A stretch of 64,000 bases of DNA from Enoplolaimus lenunculus. Lineage: Eukaryota > Nematoda > Enoplea > Enoplida > Thoracostomopsidae. Location of the stretch: the NCBI GenBank assembly GCA_030248215.1, contig JASANG010004095.1, positions 1 through 64,000 of the forward strand, in the 5' to 3' direction. Positions 1-12,100 of this stretch are shown piece by piece (the stretch's first letter is position 1; the number at the start of each line of letters is the position of its first letter). Under the pieces are notes generated by a model. The model was not told the DNA's origin and did no database searches. It saw nothing but the letters and a program-made list of their open reading frames with translations. Made by a program: the position numbers and the translations under genes.

Positions 1-2035
1 AGATTCGGGTAAAGCTGAACACTGGACTTGCGGGAATGCCCTGTGCAACTTTGGTGGTGACTAATCAGAGTTAAAATTTCAAAATTGTAAAATTTTAAAA
101 CAGTGCAAAATAAATTGCAAGTTGCGCTTTATTTCGTGATATACACGTCAACGAGCCAATCATGTGTTGGTGAGCAGTGGCGGATCCAGGATCTCAAAAT
201 GGGGGGGGCAAAATTTCACAGGTAATAAACTTTACTTTTGACCCACACACAAACCGCGAACTATTGTCACAAAATTGCTAAGTATGTAATTTTTGTCGAG
301 ATGCTGTTGGGGGGGGGGGGGGCACGGCCGGGGTGGCCCCCCATGCATCCGCCATTGTTGTTGAGTTGTTGGGACTGTGACTAATACATAAATTTTCATT
401 CATGACTGTTGTCGTATATCTGAACCGTTACGGAAGCGGATAAGTACGTATATATTGGTAAATGTCGGCTCGTATGTAATATATCTTTGAGTCATTTTAG
501 TACGTACGTACATAATTTGGTTTTTGTATGTAATTATTGCGCTGCAGACAGTAAGTCCAACCAGATGCGGAAAATACCGGAGCTGGAGATAAGTGAGACT
601 TGCCGGAGCCGGGGATCAACAAAGGTTGCCGGAGCTGGAGCAGAGTGGGGAACTGGGTACGGATTTGTTTAGCCGACCGCGGTGTACCCACGCAAATAAA
701 AATTTGTTACCCGCGGGTATACCGGGCGGAAAACAAGATCTACCTGCGATCCACGTTTTATCCGCGCCTGAAGCTAAACCAGTTATTTTAAACGTCGCTG
801 GTGATTTGTGATTAAATATAGTTTTGCGTCATAGCTCCAATGATTTTTTAACGCCTGAAAGCGTTTACTAGAAACAACAAAATTTTAAACCAAACTAAAT
901 AAAGCACAGACGTTTTGGTTTTTCAACGCTCGTTGACGAACGCGGTTAATAGCCTACGTGGTGCACCTTACCGCTTAAAAAGTTTGGCGTGGGTAGGACC
1001 TGTGAATTTTTTACGGCGTGATCCAAATCTTTACCCGCGGGTATACCCGCGCGTTGAAATTCTTTACCCGACCCGCGTTCACCTGCCGGTAATGTCCCAC
1101 TCTGAGCCGGAGATCAATAAAGCTTACCGGAGCCGGACACGAAGCCGGAGGTGTAAACGAAAGTAGCAGGTTAAAAGTGCCACTTTTGTTAAGATATACG
1201 TACGTTATGTCTGTAGTAAGTTTAATATTATCATGGTAATCTTCTAGTGTAGTAGTATATAACTTATCTAAACATTAAGATAACCTCATTTTTTGTTTAT
1301 ATTTGAACTCAGAATTATATAGTAAATCTAACTTTATGATTTTTGAAATAAGGATTAACGTACGTATTTCGTGAAATTTCTGAACAGGCAGTGAAAAAAC
1401 ACTGTAACACACACGTTTCAGGTTCAGCCTAGGCGGATGGATCCAGGTGACAAAGTTAGATTTACTGCGATATTCATCCGCAAAACGACTTTTTAAACAT
1501 CGTTGCAATATTGAGAAATGTAATTTTGGCTGTGTATCTGTAATGTGGCAGAATTTACATTATTTTAATGTTTGAGGAATCAAAATTGACGCGTATGCGT
1601 TGTTGTACTTTAATGCTATACGTATATAATGCTTATGTTCACACTGGTGATATAAGAAACCCTCGCCACGGTTTTTCTTGCGGCTAACACACTGCACGAC
1701 CCAAGTTCGAAGTTTTGCCCAAAGTTATGGACACCGCTGAATAATTCAACCTTGGCTTTGTTGCGAGCGAGCCAAACATGCTATCACTACACCATACGGT
1801 CATTGCAATTTGCAAGAACTTGATATACCGGTATATATACGTATATATAATATATATAATATATATTATATATATATTTATATATATATTTTGATCTTTT
1901 TCTGTCTCCTTACGTTCCCATCTACTGAAACAAAAAAAAAAAACAACCCAAAACCAAACAACACCCAAAAAAATTCAGTCCCATGGTGTGGCAATTTTGC
2001 AGGTTCATAAGAGAATCGCTGTTCCCTTAACAGCG
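1..2035 (+). repeat. Copy 1 of ~2.3 kb repeat unit X (left arm of a giant palindrome)
   Basis: This stretch matches 5311-7540 in direct orientation and is the reverse complement of about 2395-4262. The copies share distinctive blocks such as TTACCCGCGGGTATACCCG, a TATATA tract near 1840-1890 and the segment around CCATGGTGTGG. The left end is cut by the window edge. No transposase or reverse-transcriptase-like frame is visible; the reading frames here are short and recur only because the DNA recurs. By eye the arms agree at well over 90 percent. The family is unknown to me, and a non-autonomous foldback-type DNA element is the simplest reading. Confidence 0.85.
175..357. mobile_element. hAT-like MITE nested in unit X, copy 1
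   Basis: It starts CAGTGGCGGATCC and ends with the near-inverse ATCCGCCATTG. The flanking 8-mers TTGGTGAG (167-174) and TTGTTGAG (358-365) match at 7 of 8 positions, as expected for a hAT target-site duplication. The G-run inside differs in length from the copy at 5485-5661. The same insertion sits at the same place in all three copies of unit X, so it predates their multiplication. Confidence 0.75.
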
Positions 2036-2039
2036 AATA

Positions 2040-2150
2040 CATTAAAAAAGCAAGAAACCCCCCCGGCACCGGATATGAGAGAAGGGGGAGAGGCTTTAAA
2101 CTTAACAACTTGACTGGGGGTTGGGGTGGTGCTCGGCCTGTTTACCGTTC
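2040..2150. other. Unique spacer at the centre of the palindrome
   Basis: About 110 bases with C-runs and G-runs separate the two inverted copies of unit X. It has no counterpart in the direct copy at 5311-7612. No gene or regulatory motif was recognised. Confidence 0.5.
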
Positions 2151-4262
2151 GACCAGTTTTTATGAAAATAAATTTACTCGCTTGGTCTCAAATTGAATTG
2201 TCATTCCGTACTGTTAAGGTCTAACACTTGTAGCGGAAGCGTATTTATGACTGGTATTACAGCAATAGGTTTAAACCCCACAATGACAAGTGTATAATGC
2301 ATTTAGTCGCATTACCGTTATAAAAAAAAAAAAAAAAAAAATAAGTGTTGGACAACAGTAGAATTTTGGTATTACAATTTGAATAACTCAGTTTAATATG
2401 TGTGTGAACGGTAAGTGTATGTACAGAAAAGATTGCAATAAAATATATATATAAATATATATATAATATATATTATATATATTATATATACGTATATATA
2501 CCGGTATATCAAGTTCTTGCAAATTGCAATGACCGTATGGTGTAGTGATAGCATGTTTGGCTCGCTCGAACAAAGCCAAGGTTGAATTATTCAGCGGTGT
2601 CCATAACTTTGGGCAAAACTTCGAACTCGGGTGTGCAGTGTGTGTAGCCGGAAAACAGACCGTTGGCCAGGGTTTCTTATATCACCAGTGCGAACACAAG
2701 CATTATATACGTATAGCATTAAAGTACAACAACGCATACGCGTCAATTTTGATTCCTCAACATCAAAATAATGTAAATTCTGCCACATTACAGATACACA
2801 GCCAAAATTACATTTCTCAAGATTGCAACCATGTTTAAAAAGTCGTTTTGCGGATGAATATCGCAAGTAAACCTAACTTTGTCACCTGGATCCATCCGCT
2901 TATCCTGAACCTGAAACGTGTGTGTTACAGTGTTTTTTCACTGCCTGTTCAGAAATTTCACGAAATACGTACGTTAATCCTTATTTCAAAAATCATAAAG
3001 TTAGATTTACTATATAATTCTGAGTTCAAATATAAACAAAAAATGAGGTTATCTTAATGTTTAGATAAGTTATATACTACTACACTAGAAGATTACCATG
3101 ATAATATTAAACTTACTACATACATAACGTACGTATATCTTAACAAAAGTGGCACTTTTAACCTGCTACTTTCGTCTCACCTCCGGCTTCGTGTCCGGCT
3201 CCGGTAAGCTTTATTGATCTCCGGCTCAGAGTGGGACATTACCCGCAGGTGAACGCGGGTCGGGTAAAGAATTTCAACGCGCTGGTATACCCGCGGGTAA
3301 AGATTTGTATCACTCGGGTATAAAATTCACAGGTCCTACCCACGCCAAACTTTTTAAGCGGTAAGGTGCACCACGTACGCTATTAACCGCGTTCGTCAAC
3401 GAGCGTTGAAAAACCAAAACGTCTGTGCTTTATTTAGTTTGGTTTAAAATTTTGTTGTTTCTAGTAAACGCTTTCAGGCGTTAAAATTCATTGGAGCTAT
3501 GACGCAAAACTATATTTAAGCACAAATCACCAGCGACGTTTAAAATAACTGGTTTAGCTTCAGGCGCGGATAAAACGTGGATCGCAGGTAGATCTTGTTT
3601 TCCGCTGGTATACCCGCGGGTAACAAATTTTTATTTGCGTGGGTACACCGCGGTCGGCTAAACAAATCCGTACCCAGTTCCCCACTCTGCTCCAGCTCCG
3701 GCAACCTTTGTTGATCCCCGGCTCCGGCGAGCTTTACTTATCTCCCAGCTCCGGTATTTTCCGCATCCGGTTGCACCCTACTGTCTGCAGCGCCAATAAT
3801 TACATACAAAAACCAAATTATGTACGTACGTACTAAAATGACTCAAAGATATATTACATACGAGCCGACATTTACCAATATATACGTACTTATCCGCTTC
3901 CCGTAAGCGGTTCAGATATAGGACGACAGTCATGAATGAAAATTTATGTATTAGTCACAGTCCCAACAACTCAACTACAATGGCGGATCCCCAAGGGGCC
4001 AGGCGGCCCCCAGGGCCATTGGCGCCCCCCCAACAGCATCTCGACAAAAATTACATACTTAGCAATTTTGGACAATAGTTCGCCCCAGTTTGTGTGTGGG
4101 TCAAAGAGTAAAGTTTATTACCTGTGCCAAATTTTGCGTGCCCCCATGACCATTTTGCCCCGATCCTGGGATCCCCCACTGATCAGAACACATTATTGGC
4201 TCGTTGACCCCCAGATGGACCTGCGTCCCGAAAATAAAGCTCAAATTGAAATTTATTTTACC
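2150..4262 (-). repeat. Copy 2 of unit X, inverted (right arm of palindrome)
   Basis: This is the reverse complement of copy 1 and of 5311-7612. The shared end near 2150-2260 is the reverse complement of 7510-7610, and matching continues through the TATATA tract to about 4262. It carries the inverted nested MITE at 3978-4181. Arms of roughly 1.8 kb around a spacer of a few hundred bases could form a hairpin or cruciform. Confidence 0.85.
3978..4181 (-). mobile_element. hAT-like MITE nested in unit X, copy 2 (inverted)
   Basis: It begins CAATGGCGGATCC and ends GGATCCCCCACTG, the mirror image of the element at 175-357. Its left flank CTCAACTA is the reverse complement of TAGTTGAG, the target duplicate flanking the copy at 5485-5661. 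Confidence 0.7.
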
Positions 4263-4480
4263 ACCAACAGCACGCAGAAAGCACACAAGCCACCACCTCG
4301 CAACCCCCACTACCCGAACCGACCTCAATACCTACCCTAACCAAACCGCCACCCGCCCCCCCACTATCCCCCCAATAAAACCCATAACCACCCCCCCACC
4401 CCACCCCCCCCAACCCCCACATCACCCCCACCCACCCCCCCCGCCGCACTGTGCCCCTCCAGTTTAATCCAGTTGGCTGT
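4263..4480. repeat. C-rich low-complexity tract
   Basis: About 200 bases consist largely of short runs of C and A on the + strand, for example ACCCCCCCACCCC. Frames through it on either strand are low-complexity (Pro/Thr/His-rich or Gly/Val-rich) and are not considered genes. Confidence 0.7.
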
Positions 4481-4765
4481 TTTGTTATATGCGGCCCAGA
4501 TGGACCACCAAATAACCAGCCATTTAGACGATTTTTATCTGCTGATATTGCGTTTGTATTGCTACGTTTGTATATTATTCAGGCGTGTAACATGGGTTCG
4601 CTGGCCGTTCGGTGGAAAAAAAAAAACCACAGCGCCCCCAGATGGACCATTGGCGTGGCCCCAGATGGACAGTCAGTTATATACGTACGTACATTCACGA
4701 ATAGTATTCGACCAATTTTGAGTCAGAAGTTTTAGGTCAGCGTTGGCGCTAGCGGTCCCGCACAG
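4481..4765. other. No gene seen; decayed repeat fragments
   Basis: Repeated phrases CCCAGATGGACCA occur at about 4495, 4638 and 4665, suggesting a small degraded repeat. Nothing coding was supported. Confidence 0.4.
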
Positions 4766-5160
4766 GTATGGGAGCCTTGGTCTCCGCAAGTCTCGGGATT
4801 TGGCAGGTCTTGGTCTCGGTAGTGTCTTGACATTTGGTAGTTCTCGGTGTCAGGGATGTGCGGTTTCGGTCTCGGTAAGTGTCGGGATTTGGCAGGTTTC
4901 GGTCTCGACAGGTCTCGAGGGTTTGGCGTGTCTCGGCAGGTATTAGTATTTGGCAGGTCTCGGTCTCGTTTTTTGAGTCTCGGAAATTTGGAACCCAGAC
5001 CAAAAGTCGCGGACTCAGCAAAATGTATGACTGTATTATTGAAGTATATATAAGCGATGGCTCATGAATAGAATTACTGTGTGAAATTATGAAATTCCGT
5101 AACAAATTATGAAATTTCGTAACAAATTATGAAATTTCGTAGTTACGCAATATTCCGAGC
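4766..5160. mobile_element. TCTCGG-rich MITE-like repeat, copy 1
   Basis: The left half is built from variants of TCTCGG(T/G) spaced by GGCAGG or ATTTGG. The right half contains AAATTATGAAATTTCGTA and ACATTCTGAAAAAA, which recur at 19027-19085 in a second element with the same TCTCGG-rich left part. The shared organisation supports one family. Exact ends and a target duplication could not be fixed. Confidence 0.55.
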
Positions 5161-5310
5161 AGACATTCTGAAAAAAGCATAGAAAGCCGTAATATGTCTA
5201 CCTAAATTTCGTGGGGTTCGCTACTGGGGGGGCGGTGCGGCTGCGGCCACTCGGCCAACGCCGTTGGCTTGATTCGCCTGCGCGCTGTTCAAACCCCCTG
5301 CCGCCAATCG

Positions 5311-7612
5311 AGATTTGGGTAAAGCTGAACACTGGACTTGCGGGAATGCCCTGTGCGACTTTGGTGGTGACTAATCAGAGTTAAAATTTCAAAATTTTAA
5401 AATTTTAAAACAGTGCAAAATAAATTTCAATTTGAGCTTTATTTCGTGATATACACGTCAACGAGCCAATAATGTGTTGTTGAGCAGTGGCGGATCCAGG
5501 ATCTCAAAATGGGGGGGGCAAAATTTCACAGGTAATAAACTTTACTTTTGACCCACACACAAACCGCGAACTATTGTCACAAAATTGCTAAGTATATAAT
5601 TTTTGTCGAGATGCTGTTGGGGGGGCCACGGCCGGGGTGGCCCCCTATGGATCCGCCATTGTAGTTGAGTTGTTGGGACTGTGACTAATACATAAATTTT
5701 CATTCATGACTGTTGTCGTATATCTGAACCGTTACGGAAGCGGATAAGTACGTATATATTGGTAAATGTCGGCTCGTATGTAATATATCTTTGAGTCATT
5801 TTAGTACGTACGTACATAATTTGGTTTTTGTATGTAATTATTGCGCTGCAGACAGTAGGGTGCAACCGGATGCGGAAAATACCGGAGCTGGAGATAAGTA
5901 AAGCTCGCCGGAGCCGGGGATCAACAAAGGTTGCCGGAGCTGGAGCAGAGTGGGGAACTGGGTACGGATTTGTTTAGCCGACCGCGGTGTACCCACGCAA
6001 ATAAAAATTTGTTACCCGCGGGTATACCAGCGGAAAACAAGATCTACCTGCGATCCACGTTTTATCCGCGCCTGAAGCTAAACCAGTTATTTTAAACGTC
6101 GCTGGTGATTTGTGCTTAAATATAGTTTTGCGTCATAGCTCCAATGAATTTTAACGCCTGAAAGCGTTTACTAGAAACAACAAAATTTTAAACCAAACTA
6201 AATAAAGCACAGACGTTTTGGTTTTTCAACGCTCGTTGACGAACGCGGTTAATAGCGTACGTGGTGCACCTTACCGCTTAAAAAGTTTGGCGTGGGTAGG
6301 ACCTGTGAATTTTTTACCGGCGTGATACAAATCTTTACCCGCGGGTATACCCGCGCGTTGAAATTCTTTACCCGACCCGCGTTCACCTGCGGGTAATGTC
6401 CCACTCTGAGCCGGAGATCAATAAAGCTTACCGGAGCCGGACACGAAGCCGGAGGTGAGACGAAAGTAGCAGGTTAAAAGTGCCACTTTTGTTAAGATAT
6501 ACGTACGTTATGTATGTAGTAAGTTTAATATTATCATGGTAATCTTCTAGTGTAGTAGTATATAACTTATCTAAACATTAAGATAACCTCATTTTTTGTT
6601 TATATTTGAACTCAGAATTATATAGTAAATCTAACTTTATGATTTTTGAAATAAGGATTAACGTACGTATTTCGTGAAATTTCTGAACAGGCAGTGAAAA
6701 AACACTGTAACACACACGTTTCAGGTTCAGGATAAGCGGATGGATCCAGGTGACAAAGTTAGGTTTACTTGCGATATTCATCCGCAAAACGACTTTTTAA
6801 ACATGGTTGCAATCTTGAGAAATGTAATTTTGGCTGTGTATCTGTAATGTGGCAGAATTTACATTATTTTGATGTTGAGGAATCAAAATTGACGCGTATG
6901 CGTTGTTGTACTTTAATGCTATACGTATATAATGCTTGTGTTCGCACTGGTGATATAAGAAACCCTGGCCAACGGTCTGTTTGTCCGGCTACACACACTG
7001 CACGACCCGAGTTCGAAGTTTTGCCCAAAGTTATGGACACCGCTGAATAATTCAACCTTGGCTTTGTTGCGAGCGAGCCAAACATGCTATCACTACACCA
7101 TACGGTCATTGCAATTTGCAAGAACTTGATATACCGGTATATATACGTATATATAATATATATAATATATATTATATATATATTTATATATATATTATTG
7201 CAATCTTTTTGCTGTACATACACTTACCGTTCACATATACTGAAACCGGCAATTTTACAGTGACAGTGAAATAATTAATGTTCAAATTGTAAATTGTACC
7301 AAAATTCCGTACTGTTGTCTCAACACTGTACATAAGAATTCCGTTTTTAAAAATTTCTGCAATGATAACTTTAAAACTTTTCGACCCTTGCATAAAGCGG
7401 TAATCTGTCGATCGTAAAGAATGGGTTCATTCATACACTTGGTCATTGTGGGTTCCGAATGTCCCATGGTGTGGTAATAATGCAGGTTCATAAGACGAGC
7501 TTCCGCTTGATATAGTCAGATAGTGTTAACCTTAACAGCGGAAATGCAGTTTAATTTGAGAGCGAAGCGAGTAAATTTGTTTAGACATTATTTTCATAAA
7601 AACTGGTCGAAC
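5311..7612 (+). repeat. Copy 3 of unit X, direct orientation
   Basis: It repeats 1-2035 in the same order and extends the unit further right, to about 7612, where the AAAACTGGTCGAACG segment ends and another repeat begins. It is the best guide to a full ~2.3 kb monomer. The AT-rich stretch at 7136-7198 corresponds to 1826-1890 and, inverted, to 2439-2505. Confidence 0.85.
5485..5661. mobile_element. hAT-like MITE nested in unit X, copy 3
   Basis: CAGTGGCGGATCC at the left end and GGATCCGCCATTG at the right end form terminal inverted repeats. The flanks TTGTTGAG (5477-5484) and TAGTTGAG (5662-5669) match at 7 of 8. This is the cleanest of the three copies. Confidence 0.8.
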
Positions 7613-7619
7613 GTTATAC

Positions 7620-7840
7620 GCAGGGCCGGAGCAGCCACTCGCCATACCCCCATTTGGTTAGAGGGACTCACACCTAAACGGTCCCCACTCTAACCGGTTG
7701 AAACAATACTTGCTTAAGTTTTAAAGTGCGTCTGGCTTCTCGCTCGCTTTGCTCTCGAGTTTGGCGGCCCCCACGCTGGAATTTGGGGGAAGACCCCACC
7801 CCGGCTTGCTGCGGCACTGGGTATACGTACAGGTTTTGGA
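7620..7840 (-). repeat. Dispersed repeat with CCGGTTGAAAC core, copy a
   Basis: It carries GGAGCAGCCAC, CCGGTTGAAACA, TTTTAAAGTGCGTCTGGC and TTCTCGCTCGC in an order that recurs at 15851-16070 and, reversed and tandemly repeated, at 17695-18170, with a further copy near 38955-39150. These look like one decayed non-autonomous family; its ends are unclear. Confidence 0.6.
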
Positions 7841-8338
7841 TTCGATGGTTTAACAACTATTTCAGTCCGCTCAGACCGACAGAGTTGGCGCTCACTAACG
7901 CAACCATTTTACCATTCTTATCATCGTCTTCGAAAATTTGGCCAAGTCGTTGACAGACCTTCGGTTGTACCTTGATATCTATGCTAAAACAGTTATTCTT
8001 TAAAATAAGACAATGGCACACTATGCTAATATATATTACGTATATTTTTGTTAAACGTCGTATGCTTGTCGTTTGTTATCGAAGTTCTGTGTGAGTAATG
8101 AATCACAAATTTTGACTCGCGCTTTGAAATCCGTCATCCGCGTGTATACCCAGGTTAAAAATTATTTACCCGGCCCACGTGTCCTGCCGGTAGCGTGCAA
8201 TTCTGCTTAGTACAGTACTTATTTACCAAGGCATAAAAAATTTGATACGTACGTACTTGTGTTATCTCCTTCCGAAACGAAGTCTTGGTTGCGACTCCGC
8301 ATAAGCTTCATTGGTTTTACTTGAGCTTGCGCAATGAA
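7841..8338. other. Non-coding stretch upstream of the L27 exon
   Basis: No exon could be supported here. Bases 8125-8200 contain a degraded echo of unit X (a TATACCC / TTTACCCGGCCCACG / CCTGCCGGTA series). The missing start exon of the L27 isoform was looked for and not found. Confidence 0.4.
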
Positions 8339-8346
8339 ATACGTAC

Positions 8347-8745
8347 CAGGGATTGACCTGATATCAGGTTCAGGGATAATATACGGCAAATAGCGACATC
8401 CGTATTCGGTTCCGGTATCCGGTATAAACCTACCGGATACCGGACATTTGCGGTTGTGGTTCCAATTATCATAAAACTGCTTTTTACATGTCGAAATACT
8501 ACGTAGATATTTTGCAGCGACTGGAATTTCGCACATGTCAAGAGTGGACACTGACATGGAATGAAAAATCAAAGCCAAAAATGAATCGTAAATACACAAA
8601 TACACACGTATTTTTGCACGACTTAAATACTTACACCAGTGTACAAATTTATACCCTATATCCGGTTAACATCCGGTTCCGGTACTAAAATTACCGTCCG
8701 ACTCCGGTTCCGGAATCTGGTAAAATTAAATCCGGTCGATCCCTG
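8347..8745. mobile_element. hAT-like MITE, CCGGAT subfamily
   Basis: It starts CAGGGATTGACC and ends GGTCGATCCCTG, inverted repeats of each other. It is flanked by a perfect 8-bp direct repeat ATACGTAC (8339-8346 and 8746-8753). Both ends are rich in CCGGTATCCGG-type words. The 399-bp interior includes TTACATGTCGAAATACTACG, also present in the copy at 10344-10740. An 8-bp duplication with CAGGG termini is characteristic of hAT elements. No transposase is encoded. Confidence 0.9.
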
Positions 8746-8985
8746 ATACGTACGTTGTCAAAAGTCTAAAGGCTATATTTACATCTATATATTAAAGCTG
8801 GAACGCCCCACATACGTATTTTGGGCAACTTTCCAGCATTACTTTGTTTACAATAATTTCTTAGCAAATACACCTGATTGTTCTATGAAAGGAAAATTTG
8901 CAGACAAATTTTTGCGCTTTCACACTACTTTTGCGCATTGCGTAAAACTGGCAGACAAGTATATATTCATTATATTTGGTTTTAG

Positions 8986-9117
8986 AAGCACACAGAGCGT
9001 TAGAGTTACTTGAAGAGTATCATTTGCGATTAACTCGACCCGAAGATCGACAGCTGCGCTCTGCGATTGAACGAGTCATTACGATATTTAAAAGTCGACT
9101 GTTTCAAGCTCTTCTCG
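8986..9117 (+). CDS. dlg: dlg exon: L27 domain, first part
   Basis: The acceptor TTTTAG is at 8980-8985 and the donor GTGAGT starts at 9118. After two leading bases that finish a split codon ending in AA (Glu or Lys), it reads [15 protein letters not shown] and continues to [19 protein letters not shown], the canonical L27 heterodimerisation helices of DLG proteins. The Drosophila protein has [13 protein letters not shown] here, so the split residue is probably Glu. It ends in phase 1 and joins exon 2 as LLDIQEFYE. L27 pairs with MPP, CASK or LIN7-type partners in this family. Confidence 0.97.
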
Positions 9118-12100
9118 GTGAGTTTTTGTTTAAATTTTAATTTGAAATTTAAGGAATTAAAAAAAGTTTGACGGTGCATATTTTTTGTCGATTGTAAGCG
9201 GAAGCTATAATTTGAAACTGATATATATATATAGCACGTTTCGCCAGCTGGCGATAACTTATGTGAACTTCGAACCAATCAAATTGAAAAGTTCAACGTT
9301 TGGCGTATTTTTCGCGGATGTGATTGGTTCTACTTGTGAGCCGAGCGTAACATTTGTAGAGGTGCAGATACATTTCTAACCAGTCAAATTCAAAACTTCA
9401 AACTTTGGCGTATCTTTCGCGGATTTGATTGGTTTTACTTGTGAGTCGAGCGTAACATTTGTAGAGGTGCAGATACATTTCTAACCAGTCAAATTCAAAA
9501 TTTCAAACTTTGGCGTATTATCCGCTGATTTGATTGGTTCTATTTGTGAGCCGAGCATAACATTTGTAGAGGTCCACCGGCGTGTCGCTTGTTTCAAACC
9601 GTGTTGCTAACTGGTGTTAGGTGCTATCAGCTGTCACACATTTGAGAATTTATACGTTTGCTCGTGGTCTTAACTCTTGTAGTTTATTAATTTGAAAATT
9701 ACCAGTTTTTTTATATGGTTTATATACTATATAGGTCGATGTCTTGGTCGCGCAAACGGGCAATGTAAGGAACAGGGGCGGAACAGTATTATAATCATAT
9801 TCCTAAGCCTAAGCGTAAGAATGAGCATATTCCTAAGCCTAAGCCTAAGCCAAGCAAAAAAAATAGTCTAAAACTTAAGCTTACTATATTGCAGTTCCCC
9901 ACAGAAAAACGTTCCGCCTCTGATCTTTACGTGGACGGCGCAAACAAACGTTATATATGTTTTGTTGTAATATTATAGATATCCAAGAGTTCTATGAGAC
10001 CACATTGCTCGACGATGCAAAGTCGTTAGAGCAGAAAACAAATGAGACCAATGAAGTCGCTCGACGATGGGAACAAAATCCTCCGATAGTGCCAACTTCG
10101 ACTGGACGAGGAGACGGCACCCTTATTGGCGGTGGGCGGTATGATAATGTTAAACCAAGTCAAGTACGTTCAATCTAATGTGTCATAATAGTAGGTTTGG
10201 TGTTACTAACGATCGAATTACTGTCCTGGGTTCTTGTATGCTTTCCTACAAACGGTGCGAACGGATAGTAATTTACCACAACCGGAGCCGGGTAGTGAAT
10301 TTTACAATCGCCGAAAGTGGATATAGCTATGCATTGTTGGCACCAGGGATCGACCGAATATCCGGTTCCGGTTTAATATCCGGCAAAAAGCGACATCCGT
10401 ATCCGGTTGCGGCATCCGGTATACACCGACCGGATACAGGATATTTGCGGTTGTGGTTGCAAATATCGTAAAACGGCTTTTTACATGTCGAAATACTACG
10501 TAGATATTTTACAGCGACTGCAATTTCGGACAAGTCAAGAGTGGACACTGACATGGAATGAAAAATTCAATGCCAAAATGAATCTTAAATACTTAAGTAC
10601 ATATTTTTGCACGACTTAAATACTTTCAACAGTGTATAAATTTATACCCTATATCCGGTTAACATTAGGCTCTGGTTCCTGTACTAAAATTACCAAGCGG
10701 TATCCGGTATCCGGTAAAATTAATATCCGGTTGATCCCTGGTTGGAAATTATTAGCTAAGATTTTTCATTTTTCCTCCAGCGTCGAAAACTTGAGCTTCT
10801 TGACTTGCCAACGAAATGCAATCGCAGCAAGATGTTACAGATGTGTATACTTGTAAAAAGTAGTTTTATGATACCTGTAAATATGCCGCATCCGCCAGGT
10901 TTATACCGGCATACCGGAAACTGACATTAGATATTTGGCGGATATCGAGCCAAAGCCGGACATGCTGTCGCCCTCTGCTCTCCCGACTCAATGCTAAGCT
11001 TCGTTCTAAACATAATCTTAAGCTTTAAACTTGAATGTCTGTAGGAAAGTGTACAAGAGCCACTGCCGTGTCGTGTCCCGACTGACCTTGTGTTTATTTA
11101 CTAGCTTTTACTGCCGTCTTCATCTCTTGCATGCAATATTTCATTTTGCTTTGAGGGGTCCAGTCGATTTGTTGTATTTTTTCTCTAAGCCACCTTGGAT
11201 ATAAGCTGACGAGCGGTTGACTAACGAAATATAATACTTTGTTATTTGGATAACAAGATCAGTAACCAGCCTGAGTACCTTATATGCGTAACGAAACAAC
11301 GTTTACAAATACAAATAGCCAGGTTTCGAACAGGAATTAAATTTTGCCGGAACACGAACAGGAATTGAATTTGTTTGCAGGAACCGGAACACGAACAGGC
11401 GGAATTCTAAGTTATAATATTCGTAACCGAATTACTGTTGGAACGCAAATATTTTCATCTGTATATATTTCATCATCAAGTTGTGCGAAAACACATCAAA
11501 AACTGTTTATTAATAAAATAACTAATTGCAAAACCACTCATATAGGAAGTACACTTTTTTCAAAGACAAAATTTCCAATATTTAAATGATTATAAATAAT
11601 TTGCCACAAACCGTAAAAATTCCGTGTTCCTACATCTTTACATGCATGAACAGGAATTGAATGTATGAAGGAATTCCGGCTGAACCCTGATTATATTTAT
11701 ATAGAACAAACATAACCTGGTGTGCCCGAAAACCGTGAAGTGTACGTATATATTTATAATATCATTTTATTGTAAAAATATTAGAAAATATAGTGTCGGT
11801 ATTAAGCATAAAGCTTTTGTACTTATGCGCTTATTGTTCACAATCACGCAAGCTTTGTAAGAATTTTTGAAACAACGGCGAAAACCAATCAGTGATCGTA
11901 AGGGTGCAACACCGGATTTTGCAAAATATTATATCCGGAAACTGAACCGTATTTGCGTACTGCTTGCTGCGGGCACTTCCGGTGTCACTCTGTGATGGTT
12001 AGATAGCGGCTACTCTCGTGGTCTTATACCCGATATATATGATTTACGTATAAGTGTGAATGCGGTTTACTTAATTTATAAGTTGAGTTCTGCAGTTGAG

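Larger units (their letters stand above)
9118..9978 (+). other. dlg intron 1
   Basis: It holds a three-copy 105-bp tandem repeat (9274-9588) and a MITE (9758-9937) that ends only about 40 bases before the next exon. Nothing else was recognised. Confidence 0.7.

Noticed and set aside
5231-5305. 75-base GC-rich stretch resembling a tRNA, with a possible acceptor-stem pairing and GTTCAAACCCC
   Set aside because: The T-stem does not pair and the A-box-like word reads on the opposite strand; not a convincing tRNA.
1275-7050. Several similar ~70-90 codon frames repeated on both strands
   Set aside because: They recur only because unit X recurs; no start or domain logic, and no similarity to known proteins.
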